Positions 17,109 to 26,556 are shown, counted from the first letter of the stretch. The stretch is DNA of 64,000 nucleotides from Alteromonas indica (GCA_003056425.1 PYVY01000012.1:1-64000); one strand, 5' to 3'. Notes: generated by a model not told the origin, from the sequence alone. A program made the numbers and translations.

Positions 17109-17993
17109 ATGCAACTTTTTGTAAACGATCTGACAGTGATGGACTTTTCTTACCTTTGCCCCCGCCGGGGCATGGTGGGAGAAAGCTGGATTGTCGATGT
17201 CGTTCTGGATGGCAATCTGAACGATGAAAGTATGATTCAGGACTTTGGTAAGGTGAAAAAGAACCTGAAGCGACTGATTGATGAATATGTTGATCATAAA
17301 CTTCTGGTACCCCTGGAATATACCGGCTCTACGGTTATTCATCGTACCCAGGATGAGCAGGTAGAAGTACGCTTTGAAACTAACGAGCACAGTGTCATTC
17401 AGCTGTTTTGCCCGGCCGAAGCCTATGCTTTTGTGTATGCTGATGAAGTCACGATGGACTCGGTGGGTAACTATTTGCGGGAGGTTATTGCCACGCACCT
17501 GCCGGATAATGTAGCCAGTATCGAGCTAAAATTACGCGCTGAGCAAATATTAACACCGTACTATCACTATACTCACGGTTTGAAAAAGCATGATGGCAAT
17601 TGCCAACGCATAGCGCATGGCCATCGTTCAAAAATTGGTATCGTTATTGATGGTCAGGACTGCCTGGAATCGCAACAATACTGGGCGCAGCGTTGGGCAG
17701 ATATTTACATCATCAGCGCTCAGGACATTATTGAATATGATGCCCGCCAAGCGACGGGGACGGTAGATAATCCAGATGAATATTACTGCTGCGCCTATGA
17801 GTCTTCGCAAGGTTATTTTGAATTGCTTATTGCCCGAAATGTCTGTGAAGTGATCGAAACCGATTCTACAGTGGAATGCTTGGCACAGTTTGTATTTGCA
17901 GAGCAGAAAAAACGCAGCGGTGACAGCACCCTTCAGGTAATGGCTTATGAAGGGGTTGGTAAAGGGGCAATGGTTAGAGACGAAGTATGCTGA
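17109..17993 (+). CDS. Tandem-domain 6-carboxytetrahydropterin synthase (QueD/PTPS-like)
   Basis: 294 residues, about twice a normal QueD. Two PTPS folds can be traced. The first (about 5-145) keeps the fold markers MIQDFGKVKKNLKRLIDEYV and DHKLLV, but VGESW stands where the zinc HGH motif belongs. The second (about 150-290) has all expected active-site elements: His156 in HYTHGL, Cys165 in GNCQRIAHGH, and His170/His172. The natural reading is a duplicated T-fold enzyme with one catalytic and one degenerate half. QueD makes 6-carboxy-5,6,7,8-tetrahydropterin in queuosine synthesis; other PTPS-fold chemistry is possible. The M23 peptidase gene starts 7 bases before its end. Confidence 0.8.
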   Translation: MQLFVNDLTVMDFSYLCPRRGMVGESWIVDVVLDGNLNDESMIQDFGKVKKNLKRLIDEYVDHKLLVPLEYTGSTVIHRTQDEQVEVRFETNEHSVIQLFCPAEAYAFVYADEVTMDSVGNYLREVIATHLPDNVASIELKLRAEQILTPYYHYTHGLKKHDGNCQRIAHGHRSKIGIVIDGQDCLESQQYWAQRWADIYIISAQDIIEYDARQATGTVDNPDEYYCCAYESSQGYFELLIARNVCEVIETDSTVECLAQFVFAEQKKRSGDSTLQVMAYEGVGKGAMVRDEVC

Positions 17994-18838
17994 GCTGCCT
18001 CGCAAAGCTGCGTGGCTATGTGGCTAGTGCAATCGTGTTAAGCGCTACATTATGCACACCGCTGGCACTGGCTGCGACTACTGATCCCGACCAGGCACTG
18101 GTGTTAAACGGCAGACTTACACAGGGCAGTTTAATTAGAGCGCAGCTGCCGGTGGGTAGCCAGATCACACTTGATGGTAAGCGTTTGACACAGAACGGCC
18201 AGGGTAAATTTGTTTTTGGTTTTGACCGGGATGCAGGGTTGACCCATACGCTTGCCTGGCAGTTACCCGATGGCAGCCAGCATACCCGGACACTTGATTT
18301 AGCTAAACGGGATTATGTCACGCAGCGCATTGACGGCCTAGACCAGAAAATGGTTTCACCGCCGGCTGAGGTTACTGCCAGAATCCGAAAGGATGCGGCC
18401 AATGTGGCGGCTGCACGGGCGACCATCAGTGCTGGCGACGCTCTGTTTACCGGCTTTATCTGGCCAGCTGAAGGACCCATTACCGGTGTGTATGGTAGCC
18501 AGCGTATTCTAAACGGTACGCCCAGTCGGCCCCACTATGGGGTAGATGTTGGGGCACCCACGGGCACCCCGGTGGTGGCTCCGGCTACCGGCAAGGTAAC
18601 GCTGGCAGCGGATCTTTATTATTCTGGCAATACATTGATTATTGACCATGGAATGGGGGTATTTACGACCTATCTTCATTTAAATAAAATGCGGGTCAAG
18701 GTAGGCGATACGGTGGAACAGGGTGAGCAAATTGGTGAAATTGGCGCCACCGGGCGCGCTACTGGCGCGCACTTGGACTGGCGATTAAATTTAAACAATC
18801 AGCGGCTGGACCCAGCGTTACTTGTTCCGGCCAGGTAA
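17987..18838 (+). CDS. Secreted M23 family metallopeptidase
   Basis: 283 residues. Signal peptide with a hydrophobic stretch about residues 10-28 ending in LALA-A. The LytM domain is C-terminal: HxxxD zinc motif in HYGVDVGAPTGTPVVAPA (His183, Asp187), HGMGVFTTYLHLN, and GRATGAHLDWRL. In the last motif the usual H-x-H reads H-L-D (His262, Asp264), so the third zinc ligand would be Asp. Many gammaproteobacterial relatives carry the same variant, so activity is not excluded. It probably acts on periplasmic peptidoglycan cross-links. It overlaps the QueD-like gene by 7 bases. Confidence 0.88.
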   Translation: MLSCLAKLRGYVASAIVLSATLCTPLALAATTDPDQALVLNGRLTQGSLIRAQLPVGSQITLDGKRLTQNGQGKFVFGFDRDAGLTHTLAWQLPDGSQHTRTLDLAKRDYVTQRIDGLDQKMVSPPAEVTARIRKDAANVAAARATISAGDALFTGFIWPAEGPITGVYGSQRILNGTPSRPHYGVDVGAPTGTPVVAPATGKVTLAADLYYSGNTLIIDHGMGVFTTYLHLNKMRVKVGDTVEQGEQIGEIGATGRATGAHLDWRLNLNNQRLDPALLVPAR

Positions 18839-18912
18839 CTCGACCACCGTTTATAAACCGCCCGCTACCTATGGATGCTAGCGCCCAGAGTGGGCTACCA
18901 GGAATACAGCAA

Positions 18913-18986
18913 CACGCCGCACGCACGGCGTGATAGGCTGTTAGCTGCCACCCATACTTAACCGCAAACAACCTTGCTGTTTGCGG
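18913..18986. terminator. Two hairpins between convergent peptidase genes
   Basis: Hairpin 1: CACGCCG (18913-18919) with CGGCGTG (18926-18932). Hairpin 2: CCGCAAAC (18962-18969) with GTTTGCGG (18979-18986). Neither has a T-run. They lie between converging genes and may act as a bidirectional transcription end. Confidence 0.4.
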
Positions 18987-18994
18987 CCTGTCCA

Positions 18995-20776
18995 TTAAGC
19001 CTGGGCTAATCCCAACCAGCGATGCAGCCGGGTTCGATCGTCAATAGTGAAATAGCAAGCATACTGCGCCGCATCTTCTACCGGTAGCGACAAGGTCAAC
19101 ACGCGCCCATCGCGAATAACCGTCATAACCATCGTGGTTTGTTCCCAGGTATTAAGCATCCGTAACAGTAAGTTTTCGTTAACCACAAAGTCATCGGCTG
19201 CCAGGATAGTATCGTTAATCTGCAATCCCGCCACACATGCCGGTGAGCCGGCAAACACCTGCGCAACGACTACGCCCATTGGCGCCGTTTTTACTGTGGC
19301 ACCCAGCCAGCGCCGGGGGCCTTTGTTGCCTATATTATTGCCGCCCTTATCAGCAGCATTATTCTTGGCCCGGTAATGCAGGGTAACACCGATATCGGCT
19401 AACCAGTCGTCCAGCACCACATCCGTAGTACTGTGTACTACCTGGTCAAGATAAGGCTTAACATCAATGCCCAGTTTTTGCTGACACAAGGTGCTGATAA
19501 CATCATCTGGCGTGCCCCGCTCATCCTTACCATAATCCTGCCACAGGTGCTGCATAACAGTATCCAGCGAATACGCGTTATGGCTTTGTTGGCGAATCAG
19601 TAAATCCAGGCCCATTGCGATAATGCCGCCCTTGGTGTAGTAACTGACAATATGGTTTACCGAGTTGGCATCTTGTTTGTAAAAACGGGTCCAGGCATCA
19701 AAACTGGACTGCGCCGCACTTTGTATTTTACGGCCCGGGCCCTGCAATAACCGCGTCAGGTTCTGGCCTACAATTTCCAGGTGTTTTTCCGGGGTGATCA
19801 GCCCGGTGCGGGCAAGGGTCAAATCATCATAAAAGCTGGTAAAGCCTTCGTAAATCCATAACTGATTGGTATAGACCTCCTGGCCAAGGTCCGGGTTTAT
19901 CATTAATTCAGGTCGAATGCGCTTAACATGCCAGGTGTGGAAAAGCTCATGACTACACAAACTCAAAAAGGTGACATAACCCTCTGGTCGCACGCCGGTT
20001 TCCCCGGGTAAGGGTAAGTCAAAGCGCGGATACAGTAGCGCGGTGGAACTGCGGTGTTCAAGCCCGCCAAAGCCAGTATCGCTCAGTAATGTCATGAAAA
20101 TATAACGGTCGGTAGGATAGGGCGCACCAAATAGATCCAGGTGATGTTGACAAACCGGTGTTAAATCTTCACAGATACGACCGATATCTACCGGCGCATC
20201 ACCGCTAAACAGCATGACAAACTCAATGCCCTCTACCTCAAACGATTGCGTAATGGCTTCGCCGATGAATATCGGGTGATCAATCAGTTCTGCATAGCTA
20301 TCACACTGATAGCTGTTATTGACCTGAGGCATACTGGTTTCGACGATCCAGCCAGGGTACTGGGGATCATGGATGGCGAGGGCGTGTGGGTGTTGCTCCA
20401 GCCCCTGCACCTGCAAAAATACTGATGTCCCATTACAAAATGCGTATTGGTCATTAATAAACGCAGAGCGTACCGATAAATCAAACGCAAATACGCTATA
20501 GCGCACCATAACCGCTTCATCCGGGCAGCTAAACTGCCAGGTTTGTTTGTCGAGCTTCGCCAGCTCAAGCGGCTCTCCGGTACACGTAGCCGCCTCTATC
20601 TGAGTAATATTACGCGCAAAATCGCGGATCATGTAGCTACCGGGAATCCACGCCGGTAGTGACAAACGGGTTTCTGGCTGACCGGTAGCCGGAATCGTCA
20701 GACTAACTTCGAATAAATGCTCACTGCGAGAGCCCACCGCTAATTCATAATAAGGGTGGCTAATAACATCAGACAT
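18995..20776 (-). CDS. M61 family peptidase (glycyl aminopeptidase-like) with PDZ domain
   Basis: 593 residues. N-terminal beta domain with SLPAWIPGSYMIRDFARNI, then the thermolysin-like catalytic domain: GFGGLEHRSSTALLYPR, zinc-binding HELFH at about residues 276-280 (SHELFHTWHVKRIRP), and the downstream glutamate in WIYEGFTSFYDDL. The C-terminal PDZ domain (about 480-570) includes VFAGSPACVAGLQINDTILA. There is no signal peptide, so it is cytoplasmic. Family members release N-terminal glycine or alanine. It is convergent with the M23 gene. Confidence 0.92.
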   Translation of the reverse strand: MSDVISHPYYELAVGSRSEHLFEVSLTIPATGQPETRLSLPAWIPGSYMIRDFARNITQIEAATCTGEPLELAKLDKQTWQFSCPDEAVMVRYSVFAFDLSVRSAFINDQYAFCNGTSVFLQVQGLEQHPHALAIHDPQYPGWIVETSMPQVNNSYQCDSYAELIDHPIFIGEAITQSFEVEGIEFVMLFSGDAPVDIGRICEDLTPVCQHHLDLFGAPYPTDRYIFMTLLSDTGFGGLEHRSSTALLYPRFDLPLPGETGVRPEGYVTFLSLCSHELFHTWHVKRIRPELMINPDLGQEVYTNQLWIYEGFTSFYDDLTLARTGLITPEKHLEIVGQNLTRLLQGPGRKIQSAAQSSFDAWTRFYKQDANSVNHIVSYYTKGGIIAMGLDLLIRQQSHNAYSLDTVMQHLWQDYGKDERGTPDDVISTLCQQKLGIDVKPYLDQVVHSTTDVVLDDWLADIGVTLHYRAKNNAADKGGNNIGNKGPRRWLGATVKTAPMGVVVAQVFAGSPACVAGLQINDTILAADDFVVNENLLLRMLNTWEQTTMVMTVIRDGRVLTLSLPVEDAAQYACYFTIDDRTRLHRWLGLAQA

Positions 20777-20904
20777 AAAACACCAAAATAGGAAAAGATG
20801 CCTATATGATGCCCAACCTGGTTTGTTTTGTCAGTACCTGTAAATTATGCTTATATCAGGTATAGGTATTATTTTAGCAAAATGAGTAAGGTAATCATTG
20901 AGTC

Positions 20905-21558
20905 ATGCTACCTGAACAGGACATAGCGTTACTACGCGCTTTGCAATCCGGAGCGATGGTGGATTTACAGATAACCACCCCCACCGCGCCAAAACGCGCC
21001 CGTACCCACTATATTGGTATGGATATTCCCAATGCCATGATGTTTGCGGTTCCCCAGAGCGCCAAATGGGCCGCCCTGCGGGATTTATTGCTGCCCGACA
21101 ATACTATGGTTGTACGCTATGTGTTAGAGGGCGATAACGGTACGGTAATCGCGTTTAAAGTTAAAATGTTACGGTTAATGCATACGCCGTTATCAATGGT
21201 AATTACGTCGTTTCCCCAGTTAGTTCAGTCCCAGGGATTGAGAACGGAAAAACGCGGTCAATTAGGTATTTCGGTGGAAGCTATGATTGACGATGAGCAG
21301 CAATTACCGGCCATTATTGTGGATATGTCTTCTAAGGGCTGCCGCCTGGCAATAGCAGAAAAACACCAAAGTACGCCTTTTGAGCTTAACAAGGCATTAA
21401 CATTACGTTATAAACTGGAAGGGGAAAGCGTCAATATTATCAGTAAAGTGAAAAATCACACCAGTGACAAGGTCTATCGCTACTACGGATTGCAATTCGA
21501 ACAAACACAATCGGCGGTTACCGCAATGCTGGAACGATATAGCCTATTTTACGAGTAA
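20905..21558 (+). CDS. PilZ domain protein of the YcgR flagellar-brake type
   Basis: 217 residues. The N-terminal half (about 10-100) fits the YcgR N-terminal domain. The C-terminal PilZ domain carries the c-di-GMP signature: an RxxxR-like element in RTEKRGQLG and D-x-S-x-x-G in DMSSKGCRL, ending in YYGLQFEQTQ. It is expected to bind c-di-GMP and act on the flagellar motor or another output. No flagellar genes are in the window. Confidence 0.82.
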   Translation: MLPEQDIALLRALQSGAMVDLQITTPTAPKRARTHYIGMDIPNAMMFAVPQSAKWAALRDLLLPDNTMVVRYVLEGDNGTVIAFKVKMLRLMHTPLSMVITSFPQLVQSQGLRTEKRGQLGISVEAMIDDEQQLPAIIVDMSSKGCRLAIAEKHQSTPFELNKALTLRYKLEGESVNIISKVKNHTSDKVYRYYGLQFEQTQSAVTAMLERYSLFYE

Positions 21559-21597
21559 TGCCGGCGCATTAAGATAAGTCACGACAGAAGGCAGCTT

Positions 21598-22059
21598 ATG
21601 CGTCAGATAGAACATTTATTATCGCGTTACGGTGAAAGCCATCAAAATCGCACCAATGTAATTATTCATACCATTGCCGTGCCCAGCATCTACTTTGTTA
21701 CGCTAGGCCTGCTCTGGGCGTTGCCGGTTCCCGATTGGCTGGCCCAATATGAGGTAACCTGGGCGCATGTCATCGCGGTGCCTGTATTGTATTACTATTT
21801 TTCGCTTTCAGGTCCTATTGGCGCCGCCATGACAGTGCTAACCATTGCCTGTTTTGGCGCGGTCAGTTTGCTGGAGATGGCTGGTATAGGTGTATGGCAA
21901 TTCTGCCTGGCATTGTTTGTGGTCATGTGGGTACTGCAATTTGCGGGGCATAAAATAGAGGGCAAAAAACCGTCTTTTTTAGAGGATTTACGCTTTTTAC
22001 TCGTAGGTCCGGCGTGGTGGTGGGTGCATTGGCTTAAGCGAATGAACATTGCTTATTAG
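21598..22059 (+). CDS. Mpo1-like (DUF962) membrane protein
   Basis: 153 residues with four hydrophobic segments. The N-terminus RQIEHLLSRYGESHQNRTNVIIH and the later FAGHKIEGKKPSFLEDLRFLLVGPAWWW match the DUF962/Mpo1 family, whose yeast member is an Fe(II)-dependent 2-hydroxy fatty-acid dioxygenase. The histidines in the ESHQNRTNVIIH and GHKIEGKKP motifs are the conserved metal-site candidates. Function in bacteria is inferred. Confidence 0.85.
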   Translation: MRQIEHLLSRYGESHQNRTNVIIHTIAVPSIYFVTLGLLWALPVPDWLAQYEVTWAHVIAVPVLYYYFSLSGPIGAAMTVLTIACFGAVSLLEMAGIGVWQFCLALFVVMWVLQFAGHKIEGKKPSFLEDLRFLLVGPAWWWVHWLKRMNIAY

Positions 22060-22155
22060 CACTTATATTGTTAACTCCTTCCACCAGGTGCGACCAGCGC
22101 CCCTAGAGTTACGATTAAGGTGCCATGGTAGGCGGCTTATCATGCGTATAATTGC

Positions 22156-23265
22156 ATGAAGAATATTGAAATCGGTAGTTATGTGAGCCGCTGGCAACGA
22201 CTTTTTGAAAGTAACGAAAGACTTTTCTGGGCCCTGCATAGTATGGGGTGGGCAGGCTTTGCGCTGGTGTATTACATCGGCTCCTTCTTGCACGATGTGC
22301 GTCCTATCTGGGTATTTATCATTCTGCTAAACGCGTATGCGGGCTGGTTGATGACCGTGCCGCTGCGTTATGTGTTTCGCTGGGCACGCCGGTTAACACC
22401 ACTTAAGATGTTAGGCGCAGTAATTTTTTCCTGTTATATCATCGCCCTGTTGTGGGCGGTGGTGAAAAATATTAATTACTGGGAAATCTACAAGCACGGC
22501 TATCGACCTGACGCCTGGTATATGTATTTCACCAATACCATTAACTCAATGATAATGGTTGGCTGTTGGAGTGGGTTGTATTTCGGCATTAAAAACTTCC
22601 AGATGCTGCAAAAAGAAAAGCAGAACGCCTTGAAGGCCAGTACAATGGCCCATCAGGCGCATATTAAAATGCTCCGCTATCAGCTTAATCCGCATTTTTT
22701 GTTCAATACACTCAATGCGATATCAACACTGATTCTGTTAAAAGAAAACGATACGGCAGAAGCCATGGTATCAAGATTAAGTAACTTTTTACGTTATTCA
22801 TTGGATAACGACCCCATAAAGCGGGTGCCGCTGGAACAGGAAATCAAAGCCCTCAGGCTGTATCTTGAAATTGAAAAAGTTCGCTTCGACGACCGCTTAG
22901 AGGTGCACTGGGATATTGAATCTGGGTGTGAAAATGCCTTGGTTCCTAGCATGATTTTGCAACCGCTTATTGAAAATGCAATTAAACATGCCATATCTAA
23001 GATGGAAGCTGGTGGTCGGCTTGCAATAACCGCCCGCAGCTTCGGCAATGACTTATTAATGGACGTCGCAGACAATGGACCGGGAGCTGATATCAAGGAC
23101 GGTCAGCTATCTCGTGAAAACGGCGTTGGCCTGGTAAATATCAGGGAGCGTTTGCAGTCACTTTATCATCGTAATTTTGCTTTCTCTGTAGAGCATAACC
23201 AGCCAACAGGCGTCAGGGTGAGACTGCGGATTCCCTATGAAGTAAAAGATGCAAAGCATGACTGA
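22156..23265 (+). CDS. LytS-type sensor histidine kinase
   Basis: 369 residues. The N-terminal half has about four membrane segments (between residues 30 and 150). The histidine kinase region starts with LRYQLNPHFLFNTLNAISTL (phospho-His within NPHFLFN), then RLSNFLRYSLDN, the N box LQPLIENAIKHAI, the G1 box VADNGPGADI and ENGVGLVNIRERL. Belongs to the LytS/YehU group, which pairs with LytTR regulators; the partner gene begins inside its 3' end (17-base overlap). The signal is unknown, with no recognisable sensor domain beyond the membrane segments. Confidence 0.9.
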   Translation: MKNIEIGSYVSRWQRLFESNERLFWALHSMGWAGFALVYYIGSFLHDVRPIWVFIILLNAYAGWLMTVPLRYVFRWARRLTPLKMLGAVIFSCYIIALLWAVVKNINYWEIYKHGYRPDAWYMYFTNTINSMIMVGCWSGLYFGIKNFQMLQKEKQNALKASTMAHQAHIKMLRYQLNPHFLFNTLNAISTLILLKENDTAEAMVSRLSNFLRYSLDNDPIKRVPLEQEIKALRLYLEIEKVRFDDRLEVHWDIESGCENALVPSMILQPLIENAIKHAISKMEAGGRLAITARSFGNDLLMDVADNGPGADIKDGQLSRENGVGLVNIRERLQSLYHRNFAFSVEHNQPTGVRVRLRIPYEVKDAKHD

Positions 23266-24085
23266 GCAAAAAATAAAAACCATTATTGTTGACGACGAAC
23301 CATTAGCACGCCGCGGTTTACGGGCGCGCCTGGAAAGACACAGTGATGTTGAGGTATTAACCGAGTGCCAGAATGGGTTAGATGCGGTGAGCGCAATCTC
23401 CCAACATCGTCCCGATCTGGTGTTTTTGGATATCCAAATGCCTGGCCTTAATGGGTTTCAGGTTATTCATAAGCTACGCGAGCTGAACCAGCCGATTCCG
23501 CTGGTAATTTTTGTGACCGCCTATGATAGCTATGCCATCAAAGCATTTGATGTGCATGCACTGGATTATTTACTGAAACCAGCAGACGATGAAAGGCTCA
23601 CCGAAGCGCTAAGCAAAGTGCGTGAATACCTGACCAATCAGCATCAGGATTCGCAATCCAGAAAGCTGGCTTCGCTGGTTGCGGACCTGACCGGTGATGA
23701 CTGCGAGGAAATACTGCGCAAATTAGCCAATGGTGAAGCGATTGAAGCCAATCCGTATCCAGAAGTCTTGGCAATTAAAGACGGCTCGGAAGTCACCAGG
23801 GTGGCGGTGCAGGATATTCAGTGGATAGACGCGGCGGGTGATTACATGTGTGTGCATGCCCTTGATGGGATGCATATTATGCGTAAAACAATGAAAGAGC
23901 TGGAGCAGGAGCTTAACCCGCAGTGGTTTGTACGGGTGCACCGGTCAGCAATTGCCAATATCCGTTTTGTAAAAAAACTGGTGAGCCATATCAGTGGGGA
24001 ATATCACTTAATTTTGCAAAATGATACTGAACTGAAAGTCAGTCGCAGCCACCGCGACAAAGTAAAGGCGGCAATGAAAATGTAA
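23249..24085 (+). CDS. LytTR-type response regulator
   Basis: 278 residues; a second in-frame ATG lies at 23258. Receiver domain (about 10-125): acidic pair in IVDDEPLARRG, phospho-Asp in LVFLDIQMPGLNGFQ, and conserved LLKPADDERL. The C-terminal LytTR DNA-binding domain (about 175-275) includes IQWIDAAGDYMCVH, MKELEQEL, and FVRVHRSAIANIRFV. It forms a two-component pair with the overlapping LytS-type kinase and resembles the BtsR/YehT group. Confidence 0.92.
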   Translation: MQSMTEQKIKTIIVDDEPLARRGLRARLERHSDVEVLTECQNGLDAVSAISQHRPDLVFLDIQMPGLNGFQVIHKLRELNQPIPLVIFVTAYDSYAIKAFDVHALDYLLKPADDERLTEALSKVREYLTNQHQDSQSRKLASLVADLTGDDCEEILRKLANGEAIEANPYPEVLAIKDGSEVTRVAVQDIQWIDAAGDYMCVHALDGMHIMRKTMKELEQELNPQWFVRVHRSAIANIRFVKKLVSHISGEYHLILQNDTELKVSRSHRDKVKAAMKM

Positions 24086-24099
24086 TGCCGGGGAGCTTT

Positions 24100-24122
24100 G
24101 GTATCAGGTTAGTCCTGATACC
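24100..24122. terminator. Hairpin at the convergent end of the LytTR regulator and pfkA genes
   Basis: Perfect 9-bp stem GGTATCAGG / CCTGATACC with the 5-base loop TTAGT; the pfkA stop codon (24109-24111) lies in the loop. No T-run follows on either strand. Its position between convergent genes suggests a shared 3' end. Confidence 0.45.
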
Positions 24123-25110
24123 GCTGGTTCATTAAACACAGGGCGGTGGCGCGCGCGTCTTCGCCCAGGGTCTTTTGCTTTTGCCAGGTGGTTTGCAGCG
24201 GCACATTCACTACTGCACCACTACTTATACCCACCATAATATCGGTGACATCCTTGCCTACCAGCGAGACGGCATGTGTACCAAGTTTCACCGCTAAAAT
24301 ACGGTCCTGACTGACCGGTGATCCGCCGCGCTGAACGTGACCTAAGGTGACGGGGCGGGCTTCTAGACCCGTAATATCACTCACTTCTTCGCATAGGCGG
24401 GTGACCCCGCCAGGCCACACATGCTCAGATAACACAATCACATAGCTCACCGGCCCGCGGCGTTGCTGGCGTTGCATTATTTGCTGGCGAATCTGTGCCA
24501 GGGTTGCCTGGGCCTCGCTAAACAGTTCAGGCACAATGACAAAATCAGATGCCGAGGCTAAGGCCGCACTTAAGCCAAGAAAACCGGCATGCCGGCCCAT
24601 TACTTCCACTACAAATACCCGGTCGAAAGCATCCGCCGTATCGCGAACCTTATCAATAGAGTTCACCGCAGTTTCGATAGCCGTATAATAACCGATAGTC
24701 GCATCTGTGCCATCTACGTCATTATCAATTGTGCCAGGCAAGCCGATAATCTGACCTTGCCAGTGAGCCTTTAGCGCGTGGGCGCCATGGAATGAACCAT
24801 CGCCGCCTATAACGATCAGGGTATCGACTTCTGCTTCATTCAAATGGCGGGCGGCTAGCTTCAAGCCGTCCTCCTCACAAAATCGCTCACAACGCGCACT
24901 GTGTAAAATGGTACCGCCCTGCTGAATAAGGTTATGCATACGTTCCGCTGTGAGCGTAATACGGTCGGGCTCCAATAATCCATTATAGCCACGTAAAAAA
25001 CCGGATACCCGGTAACCGGCGCGCTCGCAACTCAGGACGATAGCGCGAATGCAGGCATTCATGCCCGGCGCATCTCCTCCGGAGGTGAGTACAGCAACAT
25101 GTTTGGTCAT
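24109..25110 (-). CDS. pfkA: 6-phosphofructokinase, ATP-dependent type
   Basis: 333 residues. Group A phosphofructokinase: LTSGGDAPGMNACIR, GGTILHSARC, VIGGDGSFHGA, LPGTIDNDVDGTDATIG (catalytic Asp in TIDND), EVMGRHAGFL, and LGHVQRGGSPVSQDR. The GGDG and GTIDND sequences are those of ATP-dependent enzymes; PPi-dependent ones carry GGDD and KTIDND. It catalyses fructose 6-phosphate to fructose 1,6-bisphosphate in glycolysis. Transcribed alone. Confidence 0.93.
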   Translation of the reverse strand: MTKHVAVLTSGGDAPGMNACIRAIVLSCERAGYRVSGFLRGYNGLLEPDRITLTAERMHNLIQQGGTILHSARCERFCEEDGLKLAARHLNEAEVDTLIVIGGDGSFHGAHALKAHWQGQIIGLPGTIDNDVDGTDATIGYYTAIETAVNSIDKVRDTADAFDRVFVVEVMGRHAGFLGLSAALASASDFVIVPELFSEAQATLAQIRQQIMQRQQRRGPVSYVIVLSEHVWPGGVTRLCEEVSDITGLEARPVTLGHVQRGGSPVSQDRILAVKLGTHAVSLVGKDVTDIMVGISSGAVVNVPLQTTWQKQKTLGEDARATALCLMNQRYQD

Positions 25111-25297
25111 AATCTGTAACCTTTTTAAGCTGTTTTATAGAATAGGCCGTGTATTATTATTCGCCAGGGTCATGCTACGTATTTCATTTTATTCGGAATA
25201 CTAACGTAAAACAGATGGGCTGCTACGTCTACATTAGCCGGCTATTATTAGTACGGTATAAGCGCAGCCTATGGCCAATTTATTGAAAAGGATAAGT

Positions 25298-26143
25298 ATG
25301 AAAAAGTACTGGTTAATAATAGCCGTTTTACTGCTATCGGGTTGCACCTCACGGTTGGCGTATAACAACCTGGATTGGCTGGTTTACTGGTATATGGACG
25401 ACTATGTTGAATTAACCGATAGCCAGGAAGTCATTTTTGATAAAAAACTGGCTAAATGGATTGAGTGGCACCGTAATGAACAACTGCAATTGTATAGCAT
25501 GCAACTAAAGCAGCTGCGCCAGCATGTGCAAAATAATACACTCAATAAACAAACTATCGCGCAGCAACTCGACCAGGCCCAGGCACACCTGATTACCCTG
25601 CGGAACAAACTTGCGCCAGAGTTAGCTCAGTTAGCTACTCAGCTGTCTGACGATCAGGTCATCTACCTGTTCGCCGCCATCAGTAAAGATAATCGTGAGA
25701 AACAGGATTCATTAAATGAGTTAAAAGCGCTGTCAGCGCAAGCGCGCTATGATCAGATAAGTGAAGATATTGAAGAAGAATTTGAGGAACGTTTAGGCAG
25801 CCTTACCGACACCCAGCAGGCGCTTATACGTGAATACGCGCGACACTTTACCAGCACCCGGGAAAACTGGCTGGCCTATCGGGTCGCTATGCAAAATGAA
25901 GCCAGAAAACTATTTAGCGGGCGTGCCGACAACCCTGCATTTAGCCAGCAGTTAACTCAATTGCTGCAAAACCCTGATGACTACCGCTCACCGGAATATC
26001 TGCAGCAACGACAGCATAACCGCCAGGCCTATCTTGAACTGGCAAGCCGGGTAGCCGACACCATGACGACACAGCAAAAAGACCATGTAGAAGAGCTGCT
26101 CAGTGAGTTGTTGGAAGATATTGAAGCGCTGCAAGAACCATGA
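25298..26143 (+). CDS. DUF6279 family lipoprotein
   Basis: 281 residues from the ATG at 25298 (AAGGATAAG upstream); an upstream ATG at 25271 in the same frame adds nine residues before the signal peptide. Lipoprotein signal MKKYWLIIAVLLLSGC with lipobox LLSGC. The mature part starts with the family motif RLAYNNLDWLVYWYMDDYVEL and is mostly helical, Gln/Glu-rich and probably coiled coil. Function unknown. The DoxX-like gene begins within its stop codon (ATGA overlap), so the two are translated together. Confidence 0.85.
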   Translation: MKKYWLIIAVLLLSGCTSRLAYNNLDWLVYWYMDDYVELTDSQEVIFDKKLAKWIEWHRNEQLQLYSMQLKQLRQHVQNNTLNKQTIAQQLDQAQAHLITLRNKLAPELAQLATQLSDDQVIYLFAAISKDNREKQDSLNELKALSAQARYDQISEDIEEEFEERLGSLTDTQQALIREYARHFTSTRENWLAYRVAMQNEARKLFSGRADNPAFSQQLTQLLQNPDDYRSPEYLQQRQHNRQAYLELASRVADTMTTQQKDHVEELLSELLEDIEALQEP

Positions 26144-26556
26144 AACGGTTTATTGGCCACAGGGCCACCACTGGTTACAGGCTACCCGACCGTTTTATTG
26201 CTTGGACCATAGGCGTGGTTTGGATATATCAGGGGCTGGTTCCAAAGATCATTATGCAGCATGAGGATGAGCAATATATCGCGCGTTTATTGGGGGTGCC
26301 AGCCGACTGGCTGCAGTGCTTTGTATATGCCGCTGGCGCTGCTGAAATGGTATGGGGCATGATTTTTATCGCCGCCTATCGCTTTAATATAACCGTATGG
26401 CTCAACATAGCGGCTATCGGAGCACTGTTTATAATGGTTGCTTGCGCTGCGCCTTATTATCTGACCAGCGCGTTTAACGGGGTTACTTTCAATTTATGTT
26501 TACTCCTGCTGACCCTGCAACTATGGCACCCGACGAGGCCCCACACAGGGCAGTAG
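26140..26556 (+). CDS. DoxX-like membrane protein
   Basis: 138 residues with four hydrophobic segments (about 22-40, 68-90, 92-110, 115-132). AWTIGVVWIYQGLVPKI and AAGAAEMVWGMIFI fit the DoxX-like family. Role unknown. It overlaps the lipoprotein gene by 4 bases. Confidence 0.72.
   Translation: MKRFIGHRATTGYRLPDRFIAWTIGVVWIYQGLVPKIIMQHEDEQYIARLLGVPADWLQCFVYAAGAAEMVWGMIFIAAYRFNITVWLNIAAIGALFIMVACAAPYYLTSAFNGVTFNLCLLLLTLQLWHPTRPHTGQ

Noticed and set aside
24109..25110. PfkA as a PPi-dependent phosphofructokinase
   Set aside because: GGDG and GTIDND are the ATP-type residues at the two discriminating positions.
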